Below are positions 13,421 to 26,761 of a stretch of 64,000 nt of DNA, in pieces. Location of the stretch: contig JAMZAV010000052.1 in assembly GCA_024449915.1 (NCBI GenBank), positions 868,001 to 932,000 on the forward strand, read 5' to 3'. The position numbers were made by a program, and so were the translations under genes. Position 1 is the stretch's first letter, and every line of letters begins with the position of its first letter. The notes beneath the pieces are model-generated. The model was not told the DNA's origin. It was given only the letters and a program-made list of their open reading frames with translations, and searched no databases. Origin of the DNA: Sweltsa coloradensis. Its lineage: Eukaryota > Arthropoda > Insecta > Plecoptera > Chloroperlidae.

Positions 13421-16400
13421 CAATCTCAATCGCCCATGAACGTGAGTGAATGGTTTATATTTTACACCTCTCCCCGGGGAAACTGTCGGTCATTTTAGGT
13501 ACAACCATCTCCCAACTGAGCTATTTCCAATTAACAATCGATCCACGCTCCGCTTTCAATATAATTGCCAATTATCATGGATGTACATCCACATAATTTG
13601 CTGTGTAGGTGTAGGCCTACTGTGTATTTACCCAGATACGAGTGTGAAGTGATTTCTGTACATGTGCACGTCAATAACAATAGATTCGACACTAATTATT
13701 GGCTATTAATAAAAGCTATCATTAATGTAGCTTTTTTATTTTAGCGTTTTGTTTATTGGGTTTCTGTGATTTGTGCATGACAAAAAAAATATTTACCGTG
13801 GCGGGCTAGTAATAGCGTTGACGACTACGACCAAAAGTACCAAGAAAATGTCTTGCGTTGTGCCTATTAGCAAAGTGTGTTATAAATAACGATAGAAACT
13901 TTTATAGGGCACTGCAATTTCAAACAAAAATAATAAATATAATATAATAAAGCACTGCGAAAAAGCTGCAGCGTAGCAGAGAGGTATTGGTAAAATATCA
14001 TTATCACTGGTGTGTGTGAGAATCTCGATAATTTGCATTTAACAAACATATGTTGGTCGTGCAGCATATACACATCAATGCAAGTTGACGAAGTTCCAAA
14101 ACCCCTGACACGTTGATTTTCTGAGCCTAGTCCTATAGATATGCCTTTCGAGAAAGATTCTGTGAACTCCCGTATATTTGGGTAATTTAGAGTACCTTTA
14201 CCGTTTCTAAAACTTGTTTGAATCATTAATACCCTTTTTTTAATTTTTAACTTTTTCAGAAGCTCTTATGATGAATCTCTTTCAGTTTCAACTAAGTTAC
14301 ATTTTAAATAAAAATGAGTTTACACGATCCTGGGGTGGGATTATATATAATATATAGGTGGGATTATAAAAATTGCTTCTAGACGAAGTTTGTTTCTTAA
14401 CTGTTTAACCATGCAACGACCATATTTAGCGGCTTGTGAAGGGTTTGCTGTCGTCTACAAGTTAAATCGTATAAAATAGAATGATAAAATACAATTTAGA
14501 CGCAATTTTGGGACAGTGTTTAAATGTCAACTCTTCTCTTTACTATTTTATTCCTAATTGCTTTTGTTTCACCATGGCTGGCAACGACTATTTTAAAGTT
14601 TAGCAATTGCCATTATTAACTAAGCATTTTAAAACATTCTTATTAGAAAATACATCTTATTACTTAGTGTCGGTTCACGGTTATTAATAGAATGCCAATC
14701 GACTGCAGTATAGAGTGTTGGGTGGGATAGAAGAATTTTACCTTCCGCGTACCTTCGAGGTGTGATTTAAGCTGTCGAATATGATAGATAAAAGTAACAT
14801 AAGAGAAAGTAATATATAATAATATACAGAACGCTTATATACGCGGGACAGTCAGAAGAAAGGAAATAAATCGTTAAATATAGCCTACAGTGATTATTTT
14901 ATAAATACAATTATACAATAATAATAAAATTAATGTGAAGTTAAAAGATTTTTTAGTTAGCAACAATGGTGCACCACTCTCCGACGCTCTATCAAACTAT
15001 GGCACAAGACCAATTCACAACTTGCCACTTTCTTGTACACCGGCTTGGCGGTTTGCAAGCTGCGCGGGTAAGTGATGATGAACACCATTGAACCAGATCT
15101 TAGTGCAACGGCCAGAACGGGAAACCGCAATACCACGAGTTGACAGTTTACTCTTTTATTTTACAGATCACAAAGAGCTAACAAATCCAAAATAAAGTTT
15201 AACGCTTGTAATTTGACAGCACAGCCACATTATCGGTAAAATTAATTTCCTTACGCTTTTAATCAATGTATTACGCAAAGCCAGGAACAAATCGTCTTCG
15301 CTGAAACCATTAATTACTTAGATTCCCACACAATTACAATTCCCTGTCGTCGGCTTACTCGCCGCTTCGAATCTTGAGCACTTGAGGGGTAATAAAATGT
15401 AAATTTCGAGGGTTTCAGGATCCGCCGTTACCTCCCAAGACCACTCTGGTATTATCAGCTATGTAGGCCTAGTCCATTTAATGACGCAACGCACATTGTC
15501 TGCCTGAGACATGGTGAAATGTACAGCAAACGAGATGACTATACTCGCTGATGAAGATATTACAGGTGAAAAGGGGTAATTATTTGAAAACTGAATGAAA
15601 AGAGTAATAATTAGAGAAACGGATGTTTGGGAGAATACTAAACATCGTCTCTTCTAACGTTGATTTATGTCATTATAAATGTAATTTTATGAATGTGATA
15701 ATCGAAAAAATTACCTCTAGAAGGAGAATGAACCGCTGAAACAACACTTTGAAACAATACATGAGTATTATACCGTTGACAATGAAAGTAAGGTTAGTGC
15801 TGAAAATTTAGGAATTGATTGCGACTTTAGCTGAAAAGGAGGCAGACATTCTCATTTTACGCGCATTCAAATTTCTGAGACAATTTTGGTCGCATCTATT
15901 TGTAATTTTACATAATCGTGTAAAATGAAACATGAAGACATCTTTAATAACACTTTTCCATTAATTGATTATAGAGAACAGGAAAAATATAAATTCAATT
16001 TTATTGAGTTTATAATCTGGCAAAATGGTCAAAACACCCAAATTACTACGGATTTTCTGATTATCTGTGATAATTATTGAACATCTGGTGTGATAGAAGA
16101 GTAAAGATGTCCTTTATTATCAATTAGGCCAATTTGTATTCAGATGTAATGATTTATGACTGCAGGACAAGGAGCGCGCCGAAATCATCAAATCACACCT
16201 GCTTCCTCTTAATCAAAATATTCGTACGATCGTACCCATGTTTTCAAAAAAAAAAGGCCAATAAATCCTGCAATCATTTAAAGTACTTCGACTTTTATTA
16301 TTTTTTTAGCTATAATATTGTATGTATTTATTTATTTTTCCTTAAACATTTGAACACCAATATGAGATTGCAGCAAATGGTTTTTCTTCTATCTAAATGA

Positions 16401-17419
16401 GTCGAGCTAAATTTGGCACATTTAAAAATTAATGAAGTCTTTTCTGATCATTGCGTAACTTTTCTTTAAAATGCCATCTTGTGACATGAAAACAAACAAG
16501 TACTACTTGGAACCATGCACAACGAGTTACGGTCATTCTCCAAAGTTTCTCATCACCACCCTCCACCCTCCTTCCATGAAGTGTTCTGTTTGTCGCCAAT
16601 GCAGCAAGCAAGCTATTACCATATACCGTGGGCGTGAAGCTCGCCGCTATTGACAAGCCACGCCGGCCGGGGCTAAGCCGGTGTCAACAGTCAAACCACT
16701 GTGGGGTCGCCGCTGAGGCAATAAGTATGTTAATCCACACTAATGGGGTTGAAGTCACATTTGGGCCGTTGAAGAAAAACAAACGACCAACCCCCACAAA
16801 CCCTCACGACCGCCCTGGCATTAATACAAACTAGTTCCAGAAGTACAACTAACTCTTGTATTCTAGACACAGCTATGATGGAGTGTAATTAGTTGTTTCA
16901 TTGTGGTTGTTATGAATCTCGGAACATGAGCAGAAAGTCTAGGACTTGGCGTTGGTTAAATAATATGTCGTACCCGTTAATTAAATTGTGTAATTGAAAG
17001 TCACATTCCAAAATCCCGGTTTCCGCAAATGAAACTTGGACGTGCAAAACATAGAATGCAAGTTGCGAATAAGTGCATTATATTTTATTTCTCTTTGCTA
17101 TATCAACAAATTAAACTATACAGACGTATACTTTGTTACTTTTCTGACCGCCATGCCTATTTAATCTATTACCGAATAAGACACAAATAAAACTAATATT
17201 TTTTTTCAAGAAAAAACTATTCACATCACATCCCTGCCGTTTTTAAATATAAATAATAATAACCCAACTTTCAATAAATTGTGTTATGTTGCATGTGTTT
17301 TCCCGTGCACCAATTCTACCCTAGACGACACACATCAAAGAGCAGACTACAACAAAATAAATTATGAATTGCACATGTTACCATTATACTGATATGAAAG
17401 TTTTTTTAAAAAACATTAT
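13421..17419. other. No recognisable gene
   Basis: AT-rich DNA. A minus-strand A-box-like string (TAGCTCAGTTGGGAGA, about 13509-13524) looks like a tRNA 5' half, but a matching B box is not seen, so it is at most a fragment. The open frames at 13446 and 16134 have no recognisable domains. TATA-rich simple sequence occurs near 14343-14357. Confidence 0.45.
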
Positions 17420-17434
17420 ACCAGACGACGAAAG
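17420..17434. repeat. Target-site duplication, left copy (SINE)
   Basis: ACCAGACGACGAAAG, repeated exactly at 17845-17859 directly after the SINE tail. Confidence 0.9.
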
Positions 17435-17844
17435 CCAGCCGAGTTTAGCCGAGGTCGTTTAGCCGGTGCCCACTCGAACACTGAAGTTAAGCAACCTTCG
17501 GGCGTAATCAGAGGTAAAGAGTGGGTGAGCGCTCTGCCCTGAGACACACGTATACCGCTGGTTAGAGCAGATGGAGGGTTCGAGAGTTAGTGTAACGGCT
17601 TCGTTCTCCTCGACATCTGCTCGGCAGTCCGGGTTGTCAAGGTTACACCGTCCTTTCGGATGGGACGTATAAAGCCGTTGGTCCCCTTGGTACTTTTCGA
17701 AAAGGAGTAGGCTATACGTGCCGGTACCGGGCTTCCCCTCCTCCCTTCTATTTTTACTTCATTCTCGCCTATCTCCACTCATCGTCTCAAATAACCTTAG
17801 TGCATTAATATGAGACGTTAAGCAATAGCAAATTATATTAATCA
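17435..17844 (+). mobile_element. 5S-rRNA-derived SINE, near full-length, with 15-bp TSD
   Basis: The head resembles 5S rRNA, including its internal promoter region (GAACACTGAAGTTAAGCAAC then CTTCGGGC, like the 5S box A and flank) and a 3'-half-like GTGGGTGAGCGCTCTGCCCTGA. A conserved non-tRNA body follows (GGTTAGAGCAGATGG, GGCTTCGTTCTCCTCGAC, GGCAGTCCGGGTT, GTGCCGGTACCGGG). It ends with the tail TAGTGCATTAATATGAGACG and AT-rich simple sequence. The 15 bp ACCAGACGACGAAAG is present perfectly on both sides (17420-17434 and 17845-17859). That is the signature of target-primed insertion and fixes both ends. Confidence 0.9.
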
Positions 17845-17859
17845 ACCAGACGACGAAAG
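17845..17859. repeat. Target-site duplication, right copy (SINE)
   Basis: Exact repeat of the 15 bp at 17420-17434. Confidence 0.9.
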
Positions 17860-20849
17860 TTCATAAATACATGGTTGAGAAGAGGCTAATCGCTAACCTA
17901 GATATTATATATAGTCTTGGGGGAAGAAGTAGAGATTGGACAGTAGGTATACAACTTAAACTAATAAATAAGTTTGGAATGATTCTACAAGAAACGCGTG
18001 TTACAGGAAGAGGGTCTTGAGCACCGATGATGAAATGTTGTTTATTTGCCGCGTCGTTGATTTCTGTCCGTGCACTTTTCACTTGCCGCGCCGCGTTCAA
18101 GTCCACTAAGCCCAGTCTGGCCTATCTGTCGACATGACTTGTTTACTTCATTCATTACACATGCTAATTCTTCCGGCAGTGATTCATGGATTGTTTATAG
18201 GTTAACTAGCCGTGATTATGGATTTTTAACTAAGAGTAAGACATTCTAATGATTATTACACTATTAACAGCAGTTCATGAACTCATTTTCCGGACAATTG
18301 CAGCCAAATGTGGGATGTAAATGTTTCGTTTCCCTTAGAGTCAACGTCACAGGACTTGGCCACGCGCGGCAATATGACTAGTCGAAGGGCCATGACTTTT
18401 TATGGTAACTGGACGCATAGACAACGAAGTAAAGTATAAATTGTTGTTTTTACGGCTGAATTATTGATAACAAACAAACAAAATGAGTAGACCTAGTTGC
18501 ATGATAATTAACACAATAATATGCATTGGTCAATTGCATGAATTTGAATAAGCGCTAGAAATATTGCAAGGTCCGCTACTAGCGAGAAGAGTGGTGGGCA
18601 GGAGGAGACTTGGTGGACCTTGCAAACAATTTAGCTCTCTGGAAGTGGAAGGCGACACGGACTTGATTCCTCTTGCAGTCTTTGCACATTTCAAGTGCCA
18701 CCATATGGACTCTCACCGAGTAAAGCGTTTTAGTTTATATAAATCCATACATGATTGTGTTTATCAGTCAGGTGACACTGGTCATCTATATAGTTCCGGA
18801 TTTATAATATGTAGACTATAATACTACCAAGTACTGAAAACTAAACTGGGCCTATATTATTGTGCGGTCTGGGCAGATGGTCCCCCAAAGCGTTGTATCT
18901 TGAAAACGAGATAATAAACCGTTAACATTTTCAAAATAATTTGAATTGAAAGAGGTAGTTCACGTCACAACAAATGCATATTACCAAGCGTGCGATACTA
19001 ATGCTGTAGCACGCGATTGTAAGACGAGGTGCCGCGGTTCCATCCCTTACACCGGCCGAAGGTTTCCCTAAGATTTTCCCTAGACAAAGCTCGAACGAAG
19101 TTTCGAAGTAAACAAAGATAACTCCCGAGTGTATTTTTACATTAACATTTCCTTAAATTGAGCTACAAAATAAGAAACTTAAATGGTGTTAGCAAAAATA
19201 CATTGAACTTTACCATCACCAAATCTTCTCCATTACAAAATAAATGGCGTCGGTAAAATTCAATTGAAATATCAACTATATCTATCCCGTGAACATTTCG
19301 GGAACCGTTAAAGTTAAAAATGTTTTCTTCACCTAACTTTCAAACTCAAAGGCACCACCAAATTCTACCTGGAAAAGTGTATCTTGTAAATAATTACCAT
19401 CTGCCGCACTGTCGGGTACCGGAAAATTCATATAGAAATATGTATCAACTACCAAATCCAAATTCGTAACAGTATGCTATTGCACTAACAGGTTTTAAAC
19501 TGACTGGTATAATGTAAGAATGTGAAATAATAACAACCCCTTCATTAATCTACACTGACACAAACCAACAAAGGTAATTAAGTATTATATGACTCACACC
19601 CAACTAAAAGGTGCCGGAAAAAGTCAAGGTGCTAATAACCACCGACCACGTTCCATACCGGGCAACTCCGGGAAACTGGGAAAGCGACAACTTTCTAACT
19701 AAAAAAATCCGTCATAAGTGCACTGAAATTTCAAACTTTACTATAATAACGGCATAGTTTTTTTGCAAGTTTGCTCTATATGTGTCGAATGAAATCATCA
19801 CTTGTATGAAAACTAAATAACTACTACGCTACATATGCTCTCACAATAGTGCAATAATGTAGGCACAAAATGATGATGCTATAATTTAAAAAAATAATAT
19901 TTTTGTGAAGGATGTATATAGTTCATGTTACGAAAACAAACACGACATTTTTCATAATGGATATTGCATAATTGGCCGTGACATTTGAATTATACGTTAA
20001 GATATTATTTCGGGGAAAGGGGATATAAATTATTTGTACGCCGCAACATTGAAGGGCGAGAGGGGAGACGACACTTGTTTTCTGTCTGTCAGTACTCGCG
20101 GACTGTAACAGCTGGCAAGACAACTTGATACTTTCCGAGAACTTTGTGAGTAAGGAGTTTAACCCGAATGCTCCATTCCTCACTTAGCTTCATTACTAAT
20201 CGTCACCTAAACAATCCGTACCTCACTCATGTTTCTTTAACGCAATGTTAAACGCGCTATAAATTCATTGAAAGTAATGTTTATAAAGTCATCAAGTTTT
20301 ATATGCAATAAAAAGGATACTTCAAGTGATAAAAACGTGTGCTTGACTCCCTGTTTTCAACCTAGAATGAATATTGAGTGAGGAGGGGGGGGGGGGGGTA
20401 CCGTGCTATAGGGGTGCTGGGAGATCAGCGGTCTGATTCTACACGCAGAGTGATAATCGCTCTATAAAGACGGGACGAGATTCACGGAGGGGAAAATTGC
20501 TAAAACACGAGAGTTACCAGATGAATCAATTAAGCTCCCGGGATTAATGTCGATATTGCGCTGAAGCCGATGTTTTTTGACACCCCTATACGAACATTCA
20601 GGCGAGTTCATTTTGAAACCATTTAATTCCATAATTTGAATTTTGTGCTTTTGGCGAATAAACTGTGTAGATGGTTTATTAAAATAATTGTTTATTAATG
20701 TAATTATTTTCAGCTGTCATTTATGTAATTAATGTTGCGGTATAGGTGCTGATATCGATTTTACGGGGTACTATTGATAATGGGAGTTGACGCATACGTT
20801 TCAAGGTAATTGGCTTGAAACATACGTGTTATCTTTTCTTTGCTAATTG
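17860..20849. other. No recognisable gene
   Basis: AT-rich DNA. A weak tRNA-like stretch lies at about 18985-19060 (GCGTGCGATACTAATGC...GGTTCCATCCC), too degraded to call. A run of 14 G sits at 20385-20398. Nothing else could be supported. Confidence 0.45.
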
Positions 20850-21410
20850 TTGATACTCTACCCGAGGTTCGAACCCTTGACATTGGACTTGCAGAGAGTA
20901 CATTGCCCGTATATGTTGAGGTAGTCATGGAGTTGAAATCCTCTTTGTTGCTGCTAAGCGTGCGTCTTTCGAAACTTTAAAATTGAGCATGGTAAAATGC
21001 GATCCCATAGGGGCTATCTTCCACCTCGAACCCCGGCTGACGGGGGTCTTGGGTTCGAATCCTCGACACAGCTGTTGAGCAAAGCTTGTATACCTATGTC
21101 TAGGTGGGTGCAAATTTGAGGCTATGGAGTACGTATTCGTAGAAACTACAGAACTACAAGAGGAATTAGAACCTGCAGAGGCTGGAACCTCCCCTCAACT
21201 CAAGCATCGAGCCCCGGTCAACGAAGGAACTGGGTTCGAACCCTTGTTGTAGGGCTTAGAGCTCTATGTGGGCGTAGTTGAAATCGTCTAGTCAATAGAC
21301 TACGTTTTTTAAAATTTATGACAGCATTCGAACCCATATGGGCTGGAAACTCCCCTACACCGGCCTCGAACCCAGGCCGACGAGGATCCGGGGCTCGAAC
21401 CCAGTCACCT
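20850..21410 (+). repeat. Degenerate minisatellite with GGTTCGAACCC-type motifs
   Basis: About three diverged units of roughly 165-200 bp. Each contains a CCTCGAACCC.GGC/TCGAGCCCCGG string, a GACG.GG/AACGA..GA segment, then GGGTTCGAATCCT or GGGTTCGAACCC, and a TGGGNG stretch. The recurring GTTCGAA.CC resembles a tRNA T-arm/B box, but no tRNA folds around it. The array lies in the putative first intron, 60 bp from the exon at 21471-21639. Confidence 0.55.
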
Positions 21411-21470
21411 CACATCACTTCAAAACACAGACACAAACACGTAAGCCAAGAAAAGTGCAACATGCCCTAC

Positions 21471-21639
21471 CTTTAGCGATCCTCTGCAAGATGATGTCCT
21501 TGTGATCCTGTGAGTAGGGTTCCCCGATGACGATGAGCAGGTAACAGCCGGACAGTGGCGACGGCGGCGGGGGTACACCCGTGCCAAGCTCGTCCGCGGG
21601 GGCCAGATCTAGGGGCGCCACTGGACTGGGAACCTCCAT
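21471..21639 (-). CDS. futsch: First coding exon of a Futsch/MAP1-like microtubule-associated protein
   Basis: Translating from the minus-strand ATG at 21639 gives a 56-residue N-terminus with a Pro/Ala-rich lead, PPPPSPLSG, then GCYLLIVIGEP and HKDIILQRIAK. I recognise this pattern from the extreme N-terminus of insect Futsch and, more distantly, vertebrate MAP1A/B. In that family, a hydrophobic strand plus GEP, followed by an EHKD-type helix, opens the heavy-chain N-terminal domain. The ATG has A at -3 and G at +4. The frame runs into a good splice donor (AAAG|GTAGGG, intron starting at 21470 and running to lower coordinates), giving phase 1. The frame stays open upstream to 21831 without a stop, so a longer N-terminus is possible, but that part is Gly/Arg-rich and looks like 5' UTR. 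MAP1 proteins bind and stabilise microtubules, chiefly in axons. No second exon was found in 1-21470, so intron 1 is probably longer than 21 kb. Confidence 0.7.
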
Positions 21640-21860
21640 GATTCCTAGGTCCCTGTTCTCTGTTTTCTGAATTAGCTGTAGTCCTGGGTTCGTACGTTGG
21701 TTCGAGGTTCGCCGTACGCCGGTCGGCGAGCGAATGACAGTTCCCTCGGAACCCCTCCGGCACTCGCCTACACCCCCCCCCCCTCCTCCAACCTCCCCTC
21801 TTGCGTCAGCTGCTAGAGCTACGCGAGTCAATACTCTTCAGACCTCCATGTGCAACAGCG
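21640..21860 (-). promoter_or_regulatory. Probable 5' UTR / proximal region of the Futsch-like gene
   Basis: Locally GC- and CpG-rich compared with the surrounding AT-rich DNA, directly upstream of the putative start codon. It contains a run of 11 C at 21773-21783 (G on the sense strand). I cannot place a transcription start or exclude an upstream non-coding exon. Confidence 0.35.
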
Positions 21861-24800
21861 CACATCACCTACCTTACAAGCTCATTCATAGCCATGCAAA
21901 TCTACCTATTCAAGTTTTTAAACAGTATTAAGTATTATGGTTAATTGGGTTCTTAGCCCAGTTTTTATGGATCGATTTCAAGTTGATCATAAGTGTATGG
22001 ATCATAAGCACAAGTCATGCATGATATTGAGCACCACAGCTTTATCTATCTAATAATTACACAGCCAAAGCCCTCACTGTGCCACCAACACCGAACCATT
22101 AAATACACACACCATTAGCAACATTTCATTAACATTTTACACGTTTCCTCATACATTACGCTTGGTTAGCTCGATTTCCTTTGATTCTGTTTTACAAAAT
22201 TAACAGTTAAACAATTGTTTAAGAATTAACGATTTGTGGGTGAGTTGTGTGCTTTATTTAAACCGTGTTTTCAATTATTGCCGGTAGCCAGCTGTAGCGT
22301 GTTTTGACTAGGGTAGTGGCAGCTTCCGGTCTAGCCGCCCCCCCCACCCCCACCGCCACCCCCACCCCAGGCACGACGCAGGACGACGGGCGTCGACTCA
22401 GCGGCCTCTTATCGAGCCGAACAAACAACGTTGAACTAGAGCGAATACCAACATTTATTAGCAGGGTGGAAATTAGGATGGCACTTTAGAAACATTGTGT
22501 CTGGGAAGGTCGTCTGTGACTGTCCCGTGACGTCAGGAGTACACACGACGAGCTATAGCCTATCAGGAGGGAGTCACGCCTCTGAATTAAAAGGGATTGA
22601 AGCTGGGATATCTGCATTTAAACGAGATACATTTGAATGAGTTTGCCCATTGAGACGTGGGAGCAAAAAGTAATCAACTCTGTGATTTGAAAGTAAAAAT
22701 ATTCTCATCTGTCATGTTCCCCACGGGCCATCCGAATATCTGGGGGGTTGCGCGTAGAAAGCTTCCAGAGGATCATAACATATGTTACTCTGCCACTGTT
22801 CTACCATTATGCAAATGTGTAAGAATTTCAACTATTGTTGTGGAAATACGTATCATTATTCGCCAACCTCGAACCCTCAAATTCTGACATCCATGTCTTG
22901 CTGCAAGTAATTACTCACAGACAGGTTCAGTGTCATATTCACAATAGTCAGTCATTGCTTCTGTACCAAGCATTTCTACCTCGGAATCGGTTAAAATAAA
23001 CATTACTTATTGATAGTGATATGGAAACTCAAATGTTTTTCCTTGGTATGTTATTTATATCACTGCTTCTCCAATCAATCTTGCAGCGTATTATACGTAT
23101 AGTAAGTCAAACAGACACACAGTACCATATTATTATAGTCACCCGCCCATAGTAAGTTAAAAGAAAAGAAACGAAGCCTGATTTGGGTCATTTACTGTTC
23201 ATACAAACAATATATTTTAACATATTTTTAGTTTGAGCACATCAATATTTTGTCTCAGGCAAAATTTGTTTCATATTGTAGGAAGCAGTTTATCTATTTC
23301 ACCGGTTACTTTGTCCAAGAGTTTTATAAACGGATCCAGTTGTTAATTGTCTTCGTTTAGCTCAATCATGGGGAAATAATATTTATTTATTATTTATTTT
23401 ATTATTTTATTATTTATTTAACGTCTATCCTATTATATCATCATATATACTATCATCATGGAGAAAACACTGCGCTGATTATACTAAACACTAATCATTA
23501 TAATTGCCATCTAGAGATTCTAGACTAGTTCCCAAATTGTTAATATTAGATTAGGGTGTTAATCCAACAGTGGGCATATTTGTCTACTTGACTGCATATT
23601 TATCAAGGGTCCGGCTAGAAATCTTCTGTGCCATGGCAAGTGGCAACTATCGAATATGAGCGTTGATTTTTGTACCTTACTTACGTATTAATAATCGGTT
23701 TGTTTGGACCATTGAATGATAAGGTAAATACAGAACAAAAGAAATAAGTTTTCTCTCTGATCCTTGATTATGCCATATGCATGCGTGTGTATATGCATAT
23801 GTCAAGGTAGCTATAAGTTATTTTCATGATTTTGACCACCTACAGCTTGTAGATATTTCGTATAGTTTTTCTTGGTCATAATAATGCATAATTCATGCAC
23901 TTTAATATTAATTAGTGATATAATCATGGCACTTAGGCCAAAGCTGCACGCATGAATGTATTGCGTATTTTCGTTGGTTATGCCCTATGAATAATCATTA
24001 TTATTGACTACTTACTGGCAACGGTGTGAGCACTGGACTAACAAATGAGAATTTTAATTTAACACTATCAAAACTCTACCTACTATACCAACACTATACT
24101 ATCAGGCTATCCGCTATACATACTGTCAGCACCCATTTTTTGGTACCATTCCATTTTGTATTTGTACAAGTAATTGTTACTGAGTGTTCTGTCACTTTAT
24201 CAACTTATGGGGAGTTTTGCGTTCTGCCTTAAAAGGAAATTCAAATTAACCCCCCTCCCTCAAGACACAACGCATTAACTTAATGTACACATCATACTAT
24301 TGATATTTAAAATGAATCCTGCCTTTATTATTGAGTTAATGCGTTTTGTCTTAAGAGGAAGGGGGGGGGGGGGGAGATTTGTGGGCTACAAAATTCGTCA
24401 TTTTTTTAAAACAAAGCCAAAGTGGTGGAAACGTCTCGGATACCAAATTACGTGTCTCACACGACAAACACGTCCACATCTTGATGATTGGGCAGCACTC
24501 GAACCCATGGCCATTAGCATTGGCTCTTAGATACGTATGCCCCACTGCTATAACTACGTGTACACTTCACAGTCGACTTTAATTTCTCTCTGTGATTATG
24601 CGGTAATTATAAATGAGATTCACTATTATGCGTTCACCCAAGTGTTGCGAACTAGATCTTGTAATTAATTTCTTCCATCCTACTGTTCTTTCTTACGTTA
24701 ACTCACTCGTAAGTTACAGAAAAAATGCCTAAATTGTAGAAATTTCTAGCAAAACAAACAAACTCCGTGCGCATACATGAATAAAATATGTTTCTTTCTT

Positions 24801-26761
24801 TATCAGACAGATAAAGTAATTATAACTTATCCTAAAAACCAACAGTAATTACAACGCAAGTGTGGTTAATATGCATTTGATTATAAGTACATCCACACCG
24901 CAGACCAATACAAACGAAAGGCAGGAAAACCTAGTAATTATACTCAACACTTCTTCTACTTTAATCAACATGGCTCTAAATAATTGTAAAAATGTGTATC
25001 TTGATCTGTATATTTTGAATATCAATTCAAAGATCAGGTTGTGGCAAAACTATAATATGAGTGCATGAGCATTAACACAACAGCAAACGTTAAAGACAAA
25101 AATAAAATTACACCCGCCTCCCAGCCTCACACACACACGTTGAATATATGTGTCAGTGTATATTCTAATTGTTACAGCATACCCTCATTAATACAGCGAC
25201 AACAATGTAGCAAACATTATTCTAAACGTTGTGTCAAAATAATTTGATTGGTTCATTAGGGATGCCAGCTCCCACACAAGCACAACTTTCATGTTCGTTC
25301 CATCCGTCGATACGTGTGTCAAGTCTCACGATAAAAACTGAACACGACGTTCGATTGACAGGTGATTTTTTCATAGATCACTGATCACTGGTCACTCTAA
25401 AATGGCAGTAAATGCTGTATGTGGCAATTCATAAAAATAAATAAATAAAGAATGATTTTGGTGACCCTGTTGGAGGTAGCCCCAGAAAGTTTGAAATCCA
25501 TGACACGACACGACCCGGCACCGCCACCAAAAGTAACACGCACAGCGAATTATTTTATTTTTGTATTCTTCTTTGACGACCCATTATTTATTTCACGCCC
25601 TCATTTGGTTACGCCCGTGTTCGTGCGTGTTTTCTTAACTAATAAAGCTATTTAATTAAACATTGTAATCACACATACCGGTGTGATCCTCCTCGCTTAC
25701 GTAGTTAGTTTTGTTAAGTTTAGCGTTTTTGAGAGTGGGCATGGCGGACACGAGGCCTTAATAGGAAAAAATATTCAATCAATATTTCATCGTTTATTTA
25801 TTATAATATCCCTTGTTCAGGTGAAAACGCACTGGAGTAGAATCCCTTCTACTTATTTTACTAAAATGCCCGATTCATTCAAGTGAAATGGTAAATGTAA
25901 AAATTAATTAGTTTATATATCTATATATTCATGTATCAATCAACATAAATAATTATTGTGTGTGTTATATTGTAGGTCTGGGCAAAGAAATCGATATTTC
26001 GATACAATATAAATATGTGCTAATATTTTCGATATCGTTATTAATTTGGACCCCATATCGAAATAATGAAATAATATTAAAAAAGATATTGTTATAAACT
26101 GGAAAAACTAAAACGAAGATAGAATAGTTTGGGGATGTGACGTCGATGTAAAACCTTTTTCGCTGTAAATACACGAATTTTTGGCGGTACTTTTAACAAC
26201 CTTGTGCCACACATTTTTAATAGTAGGTCTGCCATCGTTTATTACTGTTTTTTTTATTTGTTGATATTTATTTGAGTTTGTGTCTTAGTTAGTATCTTGA
26301 GTTAGTAATTGCTATTTCGCGGATTGGTATTTCAGTCACACAAGAAGTAATGAGATCTTCTTCGTTATGACGTTCTGTGTTTTAAGTTTTAAGTTACTGC
26401 GTATGTGGCTTAACCTGGTTTAAGTATCCTGCTGAGCCTTGTAATTAATTTCGACCAACTATCATATACCATCTAGGTAATAAGTTATACTCCCCCTGGA
26501 TCTGCCGCTAGTGCTTTCGTCATCTCGTTAACCTGAGCACAGGTAATTAAGATTAAAATTCGCAAGTTAATATCTATGAAACTAATCAGTAGTGAACGGA
26601 TCTGTTAAGTCTTCGCTGTTGGATGAAAGAGACTTTCACCAGTTTAAAGTCATATAAACTGAACTGGTGGTAATACCACACACCAGATACTATTAGCTGC
26701 TTTACTTTAAGGCTATTGTAATCACCCTGGGCTCAAAATCTTAAAAGTCCATGGAAGTTGG
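21861..26761. other. No recognisable gene; low-complexity islands
   Basis: Holds a C/CCACC-rich stretch at about 22338-22370, an ATTT-rich run at about 23378-23425, and 14 G at 24361-24374. A minus-strand T-arm-like string lies at about 24495-24510 (CCATGGGTTCGAGTGC), possibly another tRNA-derived SINE scrap. The open frames show no known domain. Confidence 0.45.

Noticed and set aside
13495..13540. Minus-strand tRNA A box (TAGCTCAGTTGGGAGA)
   Set aside because: No B box or cloverleaf follows; at most a tRNA-derived scrap.
21473..21763. Alternative minus-strand frame over the Futsch-like exon
   Set aside because: Overlaps the exon in another frame; no family similarity. The exon frame has the MAP1-like motif and splice donor.
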